DNA of 64,000 nt from Melastoma dodecandrum (Eukaryota; Streptophyta; Magnoliopsida; Myrtales; Melastomataceae): the NCBI GenBank assembly GCA_029817715.1, contig JARUPY010000474.1:6014001-6078000 (forward strand), in the 5' to 3' direction. Each line of letters begins with the position of its first letter. The first letter of the stretch is position 1. Position numbers and translations under genes: made by a program. The notes beneath the pieces were generated by a model, which worked only from the letters and a program-made list of their open reading frames with translations, was not told where the DNA came from and ran no database searches. Shown piece after piece: positions 25,980-35,844 of the stretch.

Positions 25980-28429
25980 GCTTTGAGATGATCTAGTAAC
26001 TTTTGATGTTCAAGTCGATTCCTTTTCTTAGAATGAATCTACATTGGAAAAGTAGAATGTGAAATGGTCACAATAGAAATAAGAAATAATAAATGTTAAT
26101 GGATGAAGAAGGTGCTTACATGCTCAAAAGTACTCCAATTTCTCTCACAACTAGTTGCGCTACACGTTAAACTTAATATGCGAATAGCAATTCTTGAAAA
26201 GTGGGGGTATCACCACCAAACAAAACCTACCACTTCGTTGTCATGATAATTATATATATGTTAGTAATTTACTAAACAACTATAACGTTGAAAATGTTAA
26301 TTTAAATAGCTAAGGGGAATGTACACGGTGATCGTTGAGTCCTACTTCGGTTTGCCAAGGGCGTTCCAAAATTCCCAGCGCTTCTCGAATATATGCAATT
26401 TCTTCAATGATCTTATCTTGAACCGCTATAATCGGATTCAACCTCTCTATGCATGCATGTAATCCAGTAGTGACTTCTGAATCGCTGAGATATGTGGAGT
26501 TAGGATCACAATCAGCAGGATTCAAGTAATGTCTCCCTGCATGCATTGGATGGTAAAGTTGACAATTCCATTTATCATCAATCATTTCGAAGATATCCGC
26601 ATACATTTCTTCTTTTCCATTGAAAGACCTTTGGATCGTCTCTTTGGTCCTATCCATTGCTTCATAAATATATCCCATGACCGGCTTCTTCTCATTATCT
26701 ACAAGCCGAAGAACTATCACAAGCGGACCCATCACTTTAAGTGAATATAGTACACTATCCCAAAAAGTTCTCCTGGACACAATTCCAGATGCCTTTTTCC
26801 CTTTAGCCGCCTTGGATAACTTGTTTGTCTCCCTTTCTTATGAAAAGTGTATATATATTACCAATTCAACAAATAGCTTACACATGACATATGAATGCCT
26901 AAGAGGAAAATACATGAGATAAGAACATCTTTATTATGTTATTCTCGTTGCAAATCTCGTAACTCCATGTCGGATCAACTCCTTTTTCTCTGTGTACAAT
27001 CTCATAACATTCAAAACACTGTCATGATTATATATAAAGCCTACCAAGAAAATGACATGCTCGATAATCCTCTTCACTTGTGTAATCTTTCCGATATCTT
27101 CCAACATGAGTTCAATACAATGAGCGGCGCAAGGAGTCCAATACAAATACTTTCTCTTAGCCTAAATCAACTTTCCTGAATTCATTATTACAAAATTAAG
27201 ATGCTTGCATAGGAAAAACTTGTATAAGAAACGTGAGATTAAAATTTAAAGTGTGTCTTACCAGCTAATACGTAATTACTTCCGTTGTCAGTAATGACCT
27301 GTACGATGTTCTTCTCTCCAATCTCATCAATAAACTGATCTAACAATTCAAATAACTTTTCTCCCGTCTTGGAATAGGTCGATGCATCAACGGATTTAAT
27401 AAACATGCTGCCCTTCGAAGAATGCACCAAGAAGTTGATCAAACTTTTACTTCTTCGGGCTGTCCATCCATCAAACATTATCGAACAACCACTATCGGAC
27501 CAACTATCCGCATGATCTTTCATCAATTCATTCGTATAAGCAACCTCATCCTTGAGAAGCGGAACTCACATCTCATAGTAACTCGATAGCTTAAAATTAG
27601 GACCATATCTTCCAATATCCTCCACCATCTTATCAAAAGTCGGTAATTTCACAGCATTAACGTTGTGTTTGTTTTCGTTAGAAAACCATGGAAAAGAAAA
27701 GAAAGGGTTAGAAAATCCAATTCCCAAGACAACTCTCTTGAAATTCAAAAGTTTTCTTCCGGATTTTTCTTTTCTATTTTTTTTCCTTAGGTAAACAAAC
27801 ATAGCCTAAAAGAAAAGCCAGCTTGATAAAACCATCTAGCACTGCTCCGTATGGTCCTTCTTTGTGCCTATTTGTCACATGCATCCACCACACTTTGCTG
27901 CCTCATCTTGCCCTTCTCCATTAAAAATAAATCCATAGGATCCTTTCCCTTAATTCTTTTCTAAGATACTTCCCCACTCAATCGATCGTATAAGGGGATC
28001 ATCCACTTTTATATGGATTGTACAAGGGGATCATCCAAGGGGATCGTACAATGCCCTTCTCCATGCAGCTCTCTTAGATCGTGCAAGGGGATCATCCACT
28101 TCTATTTAGATGTTGTCGTCGATTGGGATGGATGTAATACTTTCAATCGCTTCTAGACGTGATATCCTTGCCTCGTCCATCTTACTTCGTAACTCATCCT
28201 TCACCTCTTGAGGACATTTTGCACATGATCTAGCATTCCTAAAGGATCCTATTTGGTGTTGCGTTGCACGGTAAATACCGCCTTTCGACGTATAGCACAA
28301 AAATTGCAAGTCACCACATTCGGCTGTTTTGGATCTTTCACGTAATTGTACCTCCAGCCAATGTCTCTTTTCGAATATTTGTCTGATGAATCCATTCCTA
28401 ATATCAGTCCTGATAAACACAACGGTCAC
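25980..28429 (-). pseudogene. hAT transposase, interrupted
   Basis: Read 5' to 3' on the minus strand: BED finger remnant at 28429-28106 (GGIYRATQHQ...CAKCPQEVKDEL), a linker at about 27960-27815 with an in-frame stop, DUF659 at 27660-27240 (VKLPTFDKMVEDIGRYGPNF; FDGWTARRSKSLINFLVHS), core segments at 27146-26934 (TPCAAHCIELMLEDI) and 26780-26310 (FWDSVLYSLKVMGPLVIVLR), and the dimerisation end at about 26190-26115 (CSATSCERNWSTFEHV). Some gaps between the open frames may be introns, but the MITE at 27661 sits inside the coding block just before VKLP and the linker has stops, so this copy cannot make a full transposase. hAT transposases cut and paste DNA and leave 8-bp duplications. Confidence 0.8.
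27661..27806. mobile_element. Tourist-like MITE inserted in the hAT transposase
   Basis: A 146-base element with terminal inverted repeats (left CGTTGTGTTTGTTTTCGTTA, right end reading inward GGCTATGTTTGTTTACCTAA) and a TAA target duplication at 27658-27660 and 27807-27809. TAA/TTA duplication and a GGC.TGTTTG-type end are features of PIF/Harbinger-derived Tourist MITEs. Removing it would rejoin the hAT coding block. Confidence 0.75.
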
Positions 28430-28621
28430 AACAATAAATTTGATCAGAAATCGGAGAAATCACAGCAAGAGATCAACAACGGTGAGCTGAAATCTAAGAA
28501 ATCACAGTGAACGATCACATTAAAATCTAAGAAATCACAACAATAATCGCTTCCAGTCACAACAACCCACAGTGAGCGTCTGGGTCCGACGGGACGACGG
28601 GGAGGAAGGTTCCTCGGCAGG

Positions 28622-28825
28622 GCTTCTGGAAGGAAAGCTCTCCGGCGTGGCGTCTTGGAGGGAGGCTCTCCGGCGGGGCTTCTGGGAGGGAGGGCGTCTG
28701 GGTGGGTGGCTCTCCGGCGGGGCGTCTGGGGGGGAGGGCATCCGGCGGGGCATCTAGGAAGGAGGGCATCCGGCGGGGCTTCTGGGAAGGAGGGAATTCG
28801 GCGGGGCTTCTGGGAAGGAAGACGA
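28622..28825. repeat. GC-rich minisatellite inside the hAT element
   Basis: Imperfect units of about 28 bases, each ending in a GGCGGGG word (for example CATCCGGCGGGGC and TTCTGGGAAGGAGGG alternating), repeated about six to seven times. It lies in the 5' subterminal part of the hAT element. Open frames across it on both strands are Gly/Pro/Arg-rich repeats and are not considered genes. Confidence 0.7.
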
Positions 28826-29529
28826 GCGTTAGGGCAGAGAAAAGGGACAACGAGCGTTAAGAGAGAAAGGAGATAGGGCAGAGAAAAAGAACTATTGCTC
28901 TCTGGCGCTTCCCCTGCGCCCGGTGCCTCGCGCTTAAATTCCGATGCGGCTCCTAGGCGCGTGCTTCATGTGGGCCACTCCATCGCTTGGGAGCGAAGCC
29001 CTCATCTTGTGCCTCGCTGCGCTTTCCGCTTTAAGCGCCCTTAAATATAGATGTCTGGGGGAGAATTCACTCACTTTTTTTGAAAAAAAAATATAATCTT
29101 TACTATTAAATGTATGATAATAATTGATGATGTTGTCCGGCAATATATCAACTTTATATAAAGTTGAATACGACATTCAATGGGCCAATACATGTTTATA
29201 AATAAATGTTGAGGTAAATGCAAAATATTAAAGATTGTGGTTGGGGAATCAGTAGTCGGTAGCCTTATGAGTATTCATGTCTCTTCGCCTAGGCCGTCCC
29301 TATTTACTGCTTGAGTTTTTCCGTCGATATGATCTATTGGAATGGTGTCGCTCTTCTTGGTTCTCGATTGTTTCTTGATTCTTTTTCTCGACTAGACTAC
29401 TGCTCGACTGGCTCCATCTCGAGTCATGGTTTGCTTGATCAATCGATGATCAACATAATGACTCTTACTCGAATTGCATCAAGTTAGGGCAACTCGAGAT
29501 TTGTCGTCCTCATATCAGACTCCCTTGGT

Positions 29530-30600
29530 TAAAAATGGTTTGTCCTCAAATCCACATCGTCTTTGTAGAGAGTGAGATCATGTATGTTGAAGGTAGCGGA
29601 TATGTCATATTTTTTGTGAATATCAACCCTATACACATTATTGTTGACTCATTCGGTAATCTTGAATTACCCTTCGGCTCGAGGTATGAGCTTAATTTTC
29701 TTCTTAGCAGGGAATCATTCATTCCTCTAGTGTATTCAAACCAAGTATCCCGGTTGAAAACTCTCCTCTCCTCATTTTCAATTTTCTTTGCTTTGGTAGC
29801 ACTCATTAACCTTGATGATTCGAGTTCGAATATTCTCATGAAGTAGGTTCATCTCTTTGACGTGCTTCTCAGCATCTCAACTGACCTCACTATGATCTGA
29901 CAGTCTCATGAGCTTGACTGGATTTAAAGGGCTTTAGTCCATATATTACCTCAAAAGGCGACGACTTGGGCTATGTTTGAAAAGGAGAGAAAAGGAGGGA
30001 AAAGAGAAAAAAAAAAAGAAAAGTGAAGAGAGTGAGAGGGGGAGTTGGAAGGAAAGGACAAAAATTTCTTTTCTATTCTTTTCTTTTCTCACATTTTCAA
30101 ACAAAGTCTTAGTAATGGAACTGGGTGCCCAATTGTACATGAATTTAGCATGAGCGAGCTTGATGTCCCAAACCTTTTGATTCTTCGAGACAAACGTTCG
30201 TAGGATAGTTGCCATGATTCGACTGACAACCTCATTTTGACTTGCGGATGATAAACGACGTTGAAGACGAGCTTGGTTTCGAACCACATCGCATTCCAAA
30301 GCAACTCAGGAGCTTGACATCTCGATCTTACACAGTGGTATTCGAAACTCCATGTAATCTCAATACTTCTCGAAAGTAGAGATCGACAACATGTGTAGCA
30401 TCAGTCTTGTGGCATGGATGAAATGAGGCATATTTGAGAATCTATCGATCACAACCATGATCGAATCCTTGTGCCTATGTGTTCCGGGCAATCTTAGTAC
30501 GAAATTCATGCTAGCATGTTGATACAAAGATGGTCGACGACCCGCCCCAGCTCCAGCTACCATTGACTCAAGGAGTTATCTCGCTGACCACCGAGGCATA
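29530..30600 (-). pseudogene. Ty3/gypsy integrase remnant
   Basis: On the minus strand from 30563 the frame reads MNFVLRLPGTHRHKDSIMVV then [12 protein letters not shown], the conserved gypsy integrase core. At about 30299-30115 comes QNEVVSRIMATILR and YNWAPSSITK. Beyond an inserted MITE, SSPFEVIYGLKP continues the same protein (29960-29925). Near 29730-29540 the C-terminal region is recognisable with stops (KIKLIPRAEG; SATFNIHDLTLY). No reverse transcriptase, RNase H or LTR is seen, so it is a fragment. Confidence 0.8.
29969..30108. mobile_element. Tourist-like MITE inserted in the gypsy integrase
   Basis: A 140-base element with inverted ends: left GGCTATGTTTGAAAAGGAGA, right end reading inward GACTTTGTTTGAAAATGTGA. 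Target duplication TTG (29966-29968) / TTA (30109-30111), one base diverged. It splits the conserved integrase segment between SITK and SPFEVIYG. The left end shares GGCTATGTTTG with the right end of the MITE at 27661, so both belong to one broad family. Confidence 0.7.
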
Positions 30601-31584
30601 GAGGATTCTACTTCGAGCACAATTGGGTGTGGAAAAGAAGTATTCAAGACGCCTCTTTGATCGAGGCAAGAGTCAAATAAAAAAGATTGTCAATCGACCG
30701 GGAGACAAGGGTCGAGCGAAGGAACCATCAGGCGACAAGTCGATTCAAGCGACCATCGACGATTTCCACCATCGTCTAGAATGGACTATCGATGACTCAC
30801 CTTCAGCAACATCGACTAGAGTTGCCGGGTTGCTCACCGTCGATTAACTCACATTCCAATCGACAATTGACGAAGGTAGTACGTCGAAGAAGGCACACCG
30901 TCGATGTTAGCCAGCATGAGATCGATCAGTCGAAGTAAGCCTAGTCGAAGCAGAAGCAACTCCACATTGAATGCATCTCAAGTTCCTAGACTATTCATGC
31001 TTCTTCCCATTCATGCATTGGCCATTTAAGTTTGTTGCATTTCCAATAAGCCATTTATGGTTCGTCATGAATCTGGCCAGGCATGCATCATTTTAGGTTC
31101 AAATTATTCCATTTATTTCTCTTCCTTTCAAGGATACTATACTTTTGTTTACTCTATAAGGTAGTGTATCTGTATCTTCCGGGTTGTGGTGTATCTGTAT
31201 TCACGATACAAACGAGTTATCCGACTCTTCTTTCACAGTTGGTGTTTCCGTATCCGTTGAGGTTGAATCTCAACTTATCATTTTTCTCTTATTCTTTTCC
31301 CATTAATTCCTCTTAAACCCCATACACACTTTCCGACCATACCCACGTCACTCCATTCCGTATCCTTACTAACGTGTCCCTTTATTTTCGGTATTGGAAT
31401 CATCTATTCCTTATCTCCCCATCACATAATCCCACGGTCGCTCTAGAATGGGTGGAGAGATGTTCCCCGTCTTCGTTTACAAATATTTCTGACATTTTCT
31501 AGTCAACAACTCCTTCCAATTATATTTATATACTTCTCGTTACCATCCCATTTTGGTTGCAAACACGAGGTGTTTCCTAAGTGC
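30601..31584. other. Unassigned repetitive-looking DNA
   Basis: From 30.6 to 30.96 kb the sequence is rich in TCGA/ATCGAC words on both strands, similar in flavour to 29.33-29.45 kb on the other side of the integrase fragment; it may be remains of the same gypsy element. 30.96-31.58 kb has short ORFs only. No gene recognised. Confidence 0.35.
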
Positions 31585-31589
31585 AATGG

Positions 31590-33005
31590 TGTTGACATGG
31601 CAAAAATCTCGGGCCTAATTATGATGAACCCGTAAATTTAGCCCATTTTATGAACAAAGCTTCACTGACCCACGTCGAGTCTACGTGGGTCTAAGTCTAA
31701 AAAGGACTGTCGGTGTTAAGTCTACAAGAGTCAAGTCTACGAGGGTTAAGTCTACGGGGGTTAAGTCTACGAGGGTCTAAGTCTACGAGGACCCACGTCT
31801 ACGAGGGTCTAAGTCTACGAGGACCACCGTCTACGAGACCCATGTCGACGAGGGTCTAAGTTTACGAGGACCCACGTCTACGAGGGTTAAGTCTACGAGG
31901 GTCTAAGTCTACGAGGACCCACGTCTACGAGACCCACGTCTACGAGGGTCTAAGTCTACGAGGGTCTACGTCTACGAGACCCACGTCTACGAGGGTCTAA
32001 GTCTACGAGGGTCTAAGTCTACGAGGACCCACGTCTACGAGGGTCTAAGTCTACGGGGGTTAAGTCTACAAGGGTCTAAGTCTACGAAGGTCAGAAAAGA
32101 TCTTGACTCCAAGACTTTCGGGAAAAAGATTATGGGGCCACGTTCCCATTTGGAAAGATCTTCAGATAGAAGAAAATCTGATGATTTGATTTAATATAAT
32201 TAATTTAAGAAAGAGAAGTGGTTAAGTTGGATAAAAGCCACGATCAGATTGTTACCAAAATTTTAGGGAGTTGATTGAGAGGGCCACGACCTTCAAAATA
32301 TCCTAAGAACGTGTCAGACGTGCTAAGCATCCTGAACACCACGAGTCTCAGTATAAAAAGGGAGCAGATTCTCCTTAGGAAAAACACGATCAATCAGCCA
32401 AACACAAGCTTTTCATTGCTCGTCATCTTTAGCTTAGTAGATACCTCGGCCTGGGTTTCAGGTCATCCTTCCAACTTCGGAGTGAGCAACCGTAGCTCCG
32501 GAGATCAGCCTTCCACCAGCGCTTCCTTCGTCTCGGCGAGCAACCGTAACTGAGACGACAACCCTCCGACATCACCTCCACCGTCGGGACGAGCAACCGT
32601 AGTTCCGGCTATCTTCCTTCACCCGCATCTCCGCCAGCAAGGTGTTCGTTTGAAGCCTCGACATCCACATCCAACGATACCTCCGCCCGTCGCAATCATA
32701 CCGAGCGCCAGCAGCCAGATTCCGTTCCACGAGTATTCAGGTCGACAGCGCACTGTACTAAGTCTACAGCGTCAGCAGTGACGTCAACTCCAGTCGCACT
32801 TCAAGTCGCAAGTCTACAGCACTTTCAGCACCGTTTTTTTTCCTTCATTTTTATGGCTGTAAGCACGCGTTTCCTCTTGTGAACCTTTAAATTTGTAACA
32901 ACTTTATTTTTATATAATTGAAATTCATCTTTCTGGCGACCACATACAATTCCCTGTGAGTCCATTTGCCAAATATTTTCGACGTGATCCGTTTCGACGC
33001 GAACA
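31590..33005 (+). repeat. 5' LTR (1416 bp)
   Basis: Holds a 24-unit tandem array (31720-32092), a TATA box TATAAAAAG at about 32352 and a T-rich/polyadenylation-like region near 32830-32920. Compared by eye with the 3' LTR, the roughly 0.93 kb after the array differs by about 21 substitutions (roughly 2%). The array is two units longer than in the 3' LTR, exactly accounting for the 32-base length difference. Confidence 0.9.
31720..32092 (+). repeat. 24-unit tandem array in the 5' LTR
   Basis: Units of 15-16 bases, mainly of three kinds: GTCTACGAGGGTCTAA, GTCTACGAGGACCCAC and GTCTACGAGACCCAC, with minor TTAA and GGGG variants. The order of kinds is not random: GGTCTAA and ACCCAC types tend to alternate, and because GGGT and ACCC are complementary the alternation creates many short foldbacks. 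Confidence 0.9.
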
Positions 33006-33057
33006 CGTCTTTGGAGACCATAGTGGGAGCACGAGGTAAATACCTCATATTTGCAGA

Positions 33058-34338
33058 TGGCAAAAAATACTAGAAGTGGTGCAAACCGCGATCCCCCCCT
33101 CCTTTAGAAGGAGATGGTACCTTTCAGGCAGGGGATGCGATTACCGAAAATGTGGCCCTAGGTGGTCAGTTAAACGTAACCCAGACTGAATTGTTGGGAC
33201 ATGCGCCATCCGAATTCATATCAAGGTTGGAGTTCTATAATGAATTTAATGATATGAAGAACTCGTTTGATAAGCGGATATTTGGTTTGGAGAGTAATAT
33301 GGCTCGAGTTCTAGAGCAAATCACCGCCTTAAGTAGGCCCAGTGTCGTCGCAGTAACCATACGGACAGAGAGTTCTCCTTTATGGGAGATGCTCGACGCA
33401 CAGAGAAACGTGTTGTGTCATTCAAAGATGATGGGGTATGGGGAAATACTACTCAGGGCGATGCGGATGTTTATGGTGAGAAAGTATCTCCCGCTGGACC
33501 TTCCTCCCAGCCGCTTGGTCATAATAGGCTGGAGCAGCCTCGTAGAGAAAGTTTGTATGTGAAAACCCATGTAGACGACTCTGTCTACAGGGAGAAATCA
33601 TTGGTAAAACAATTTGTACCAAATGTCTATAGAAAAGACATGTATTCCTGCGAAAATTCATACTCTCAATACATAGACTGGGAATGGACTCGTGACGAGT
33701 CTACGAGAGTGATCAGTCCAAATCGCGTCTACGAAGTCGACGACGTAGACTGGGACGAAAATCGATACTCAAATTATGCTTCCCGTCAATGGCGTAGAGA
33801 GAGCTTTTCCGATGATGAGGCCCCAATTGGGGAGTTTGTACCCATAACAAAACCACCTGTTGAGATAGATGTCCCAAAAGTAAAAACTTTTGTTGACGTT
33901 TGTGCCCGTCAAGGAAAAGCTCTAATCGATGAATATGTTCCCATAGCAAACCCGTCATCAAAGGTTGATAAAGTTAAGCAGTTTGGTCCGCCAACTCTTA
34001 AAGATGTTGGGGTACAAGTGGTAGAACAAGTTATGCCAAATTTTGTGCCCATAATCGACGTCCAACTATTAAAAAATGAGATTACAATTCATACTTTTCA
34101 TACCTTCCAAACAAAGCTTAACATCATAGATAATGACTTTGAACTTCTCAAGCATAAACTGTGGGCGCCTGGAGAAACAATAACGGCCAACCCGTTATTA
34201 TGGTGTCATTTGCCCTTTGATCCGGGCGGTTTGCAACACAACATACGCATAAATCGACAACGTCTCATTCAACTAGACAATGATTTTCAATTCCCACGAC
34301 ACTGGCAAATACCATGGGATCACACTGTTTCGTGTTAG
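33058..34338 (+). pseudogene. Element-encoded ORF without known domain, frameshifted
   Basis: An ATG at 33058 starts MAKNTRSGANRDPP, a gag-like start. The frame is lost at a run of seven C (about 33089-33095), continues one frame over (ENVALGGQLNVTQ ... SNMARVLEQITALSRP, about 33120-33370) and shifts back near 33370. The last 318 codons are open to TAG at 34336. The composition is acidic and polar with repeated EFVPI/EYVPI/NFVPI phrases (GEFVPITKPP, DEYVPIANPS, PNFVPIIDVQ). A coiled-coil-like stretch lies at NEFNDMKNSFDKRIFGLESN. There is no CCHC knuckle, protease, RT or integrase. Probably a degenerate gag-like or structural protein; function unknown. Confidence 0.7.
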
Positions 34339-34455
34339 GTCTCGAATCCCCAATGTCTTCCATTCTTTTTAAGCTTCTTTGTCCATATTCAAACCACTTC
34401 ACAATGCTGGGTTAGACTCTCAGCTAAAATCGTCTCACCTTAAGAGGGGGGCTTA

Positions 34456-35839
34456 TGTTGACATGGCAAAAATCTCGGGCCTAATTATGATGAACCCATA
34501 AATTTAGGCCATTTTATGAACAAAGCTTCACTGACCCACATCGAGTCTACGTGGGTCTAAGTCTACAAAGGACTGTCGGTGTTAAGTCTACAAGAGTCAA
34601 GTCTACGAGGGTTAAGTTTACGGGGGTTAAGTCTACGAGGGTCTAAGTCTACGAGGACCCACGTCTACGAGACCCACGTCTACGAGGGTCTAAGTCTACG
34701 AGGACCCACGTCTACGAGGGTTAAGTCTACGAGGGTCTAAGTCTACGAGGACCCACGTCTACGAGACCCACGTCTACGAGGGTCTAAGTCTACGAGGGTC
34801 TACGTCTACGAGACCCACGTCTACGAGGGTCTAAGTCTACGAGGGTCTAAGTCTACGAGGACCCACGTCTACAAGGGTCTAAGTCTACGGGGGTTAAGTC
34901 TACAAGGGTCTAAGTCTACGAGGGTCAGAAAAGATCTTGACTCCAAGATTTTCGGGAAAAAAATTATGGGGCCACGTTCCCATTTGGAAAGATCTTCAGA
35001 TAGAAGAAAATCTGATGATTTGATTTAATATAATTAATTTAAGAAAGAGAAGTGGTTAAGTTGGATAAAAGCCACGATCAGATTGTTACCAAGATTTTAG
35101 GGAGTTGATTGAGAGGGCCACGACCTTCAAAATATCCTAAGAACGTGTCAGACGTGCTAAGCATCCTGAACACCACGAGTCTCAGTATAAAAGGGGAGCA
35201 GATTCTCCTTAGGAAAAACACGATCAATCAGCCAAACACAAGCTTTGCATTGCTCGTCACCCTTAGCTTAGTAGATACCTCGGCCTGGGTTTCAGGTCAT
35301 CCTTCCAACTTCGGAGTGAGCAACCGTAACTCCGGAGATCAGCCTTCCGCCAGCGCTTCCTTCGTCTCGGCGAGCAACCGTAACTGAGACGACAATCCTC
35401 CGCCATCACCTCCACCGTCGGGACGAGCAACCGTAGTTCCGGCTATCTTCCTTCACCCGCATCTCCGCCAGCAAGGTGTTCGTTTGAAGCCTCGACATCC
35501 ATATCCAACGATACCTCCGCCCGTCGCAATCATACCAAGCGCCAACAGCCAGATTCCGTTCCACGAGTATTCAGGTCGACAGCGCACTGTACTAAGTCTA
35601 CAGCGTCAGCAGTGACGTCAACTCCAGTCGCACTTCAAGTCGCAAGTCTACAGCACTTTCAGCACCGTTTTTTTTCCTTCATTTTTATGGCTGTAAGCAC
35701 GCGTTTCCTCTTGTGAACCTTTAAATTTGTAACAACTTTATTTTTATATCATTGAAATTCATCTTTCTGGCGACTACATACAATTCTCTGTGAGTCCATT
35801 TACCAAATATTTCCGACGTGATCCATTTCGACGCGAACA
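34456..35839 (+). repeat. 3' LTR (1384 bp)
   Basis: Same structure as the 5' LTR: array of 22 units at 34586-34926 and TATAAAAG at about 35186. The 92-codon frame present in both LTRs (32275-32553 and 35109-35387) overlaps the TATA box and is best regarded as chance. Confidence 0.9.
34586..34926 (+). repeat. 22-unit tandem array in the 3' LTR
   Basis: Same units in the same order as the 5' LTR array, lacking the pair that corresponds to units 6-7 there. GTCTACGA words continue into the flanking LTR as GTCTACA variants. Confidence 0.9.
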
Positions 35840-35844
35840 AATGG

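Larger units (their letters stand above)
25469..29053 (-). mobile_element. Decayed hAT transposon
   Basis: The minus strand carries, in order, a BED-type zinc finger, a DUF659 block, an RNase H-like hAT core and the hAT C-terminal dimerisation motif. The termini are approximate: the left end CATAGTTGTTAAAG matches the end of the 452-bp element at 55203 in 12 of 14 bases; the right end is less clear and no 8-bp target duplication was found. Both subterminal regions are rich in GCGC/GCGCTT words, typical hAT subterminal repeats. A Tourist-like MITE (27661-27806) interrupts the transposase. Confidence 0.75.
31590..35839 (+). mobile_element. Complete non-autonomous LTR retrotransposon
   Basis: Two long direct repeats start TGTTGACATGGC and end CGACGCGAACA, i.e. 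TG...CA. They are framed by the 5-bp target duplication AATGG at 31585-31589 and 35840-35844. The internal region is only 1450 bases (33006-34455) and encodes one broken ORF without reverse transcriptase, integrase or protease motifs. A purine-rich tract (AAGAGGGGGG, 34442-34451) precedes the 3' LTR, which sets the strand. No clear primer-binding site to tRNA-Met was seen after the 5' LTR. Layout fits a non-autonomous LARD or TR-GAG-like element mobilised in trans. Confidence 0.9.

Noticed and set aside
28535..28876. Pro/Arg- and Gly-rich ORFs on both strands
   Set aside because: Produced by the GC-rich minisatellite; all frames are open because the unit has no stop.
25469..29053. 8-bp target duplication for the large hAT element
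   Set aside because: Flanks GTAGGGAG and TCTGGGGG agree at only 4 of 8 bases, so it is not claimed.
32275..32553. 92-codon ORF present in both LTRs
   Set aside because: Conserved only because the LTRs are duplicates; it spans the TATA box and has no known domain.
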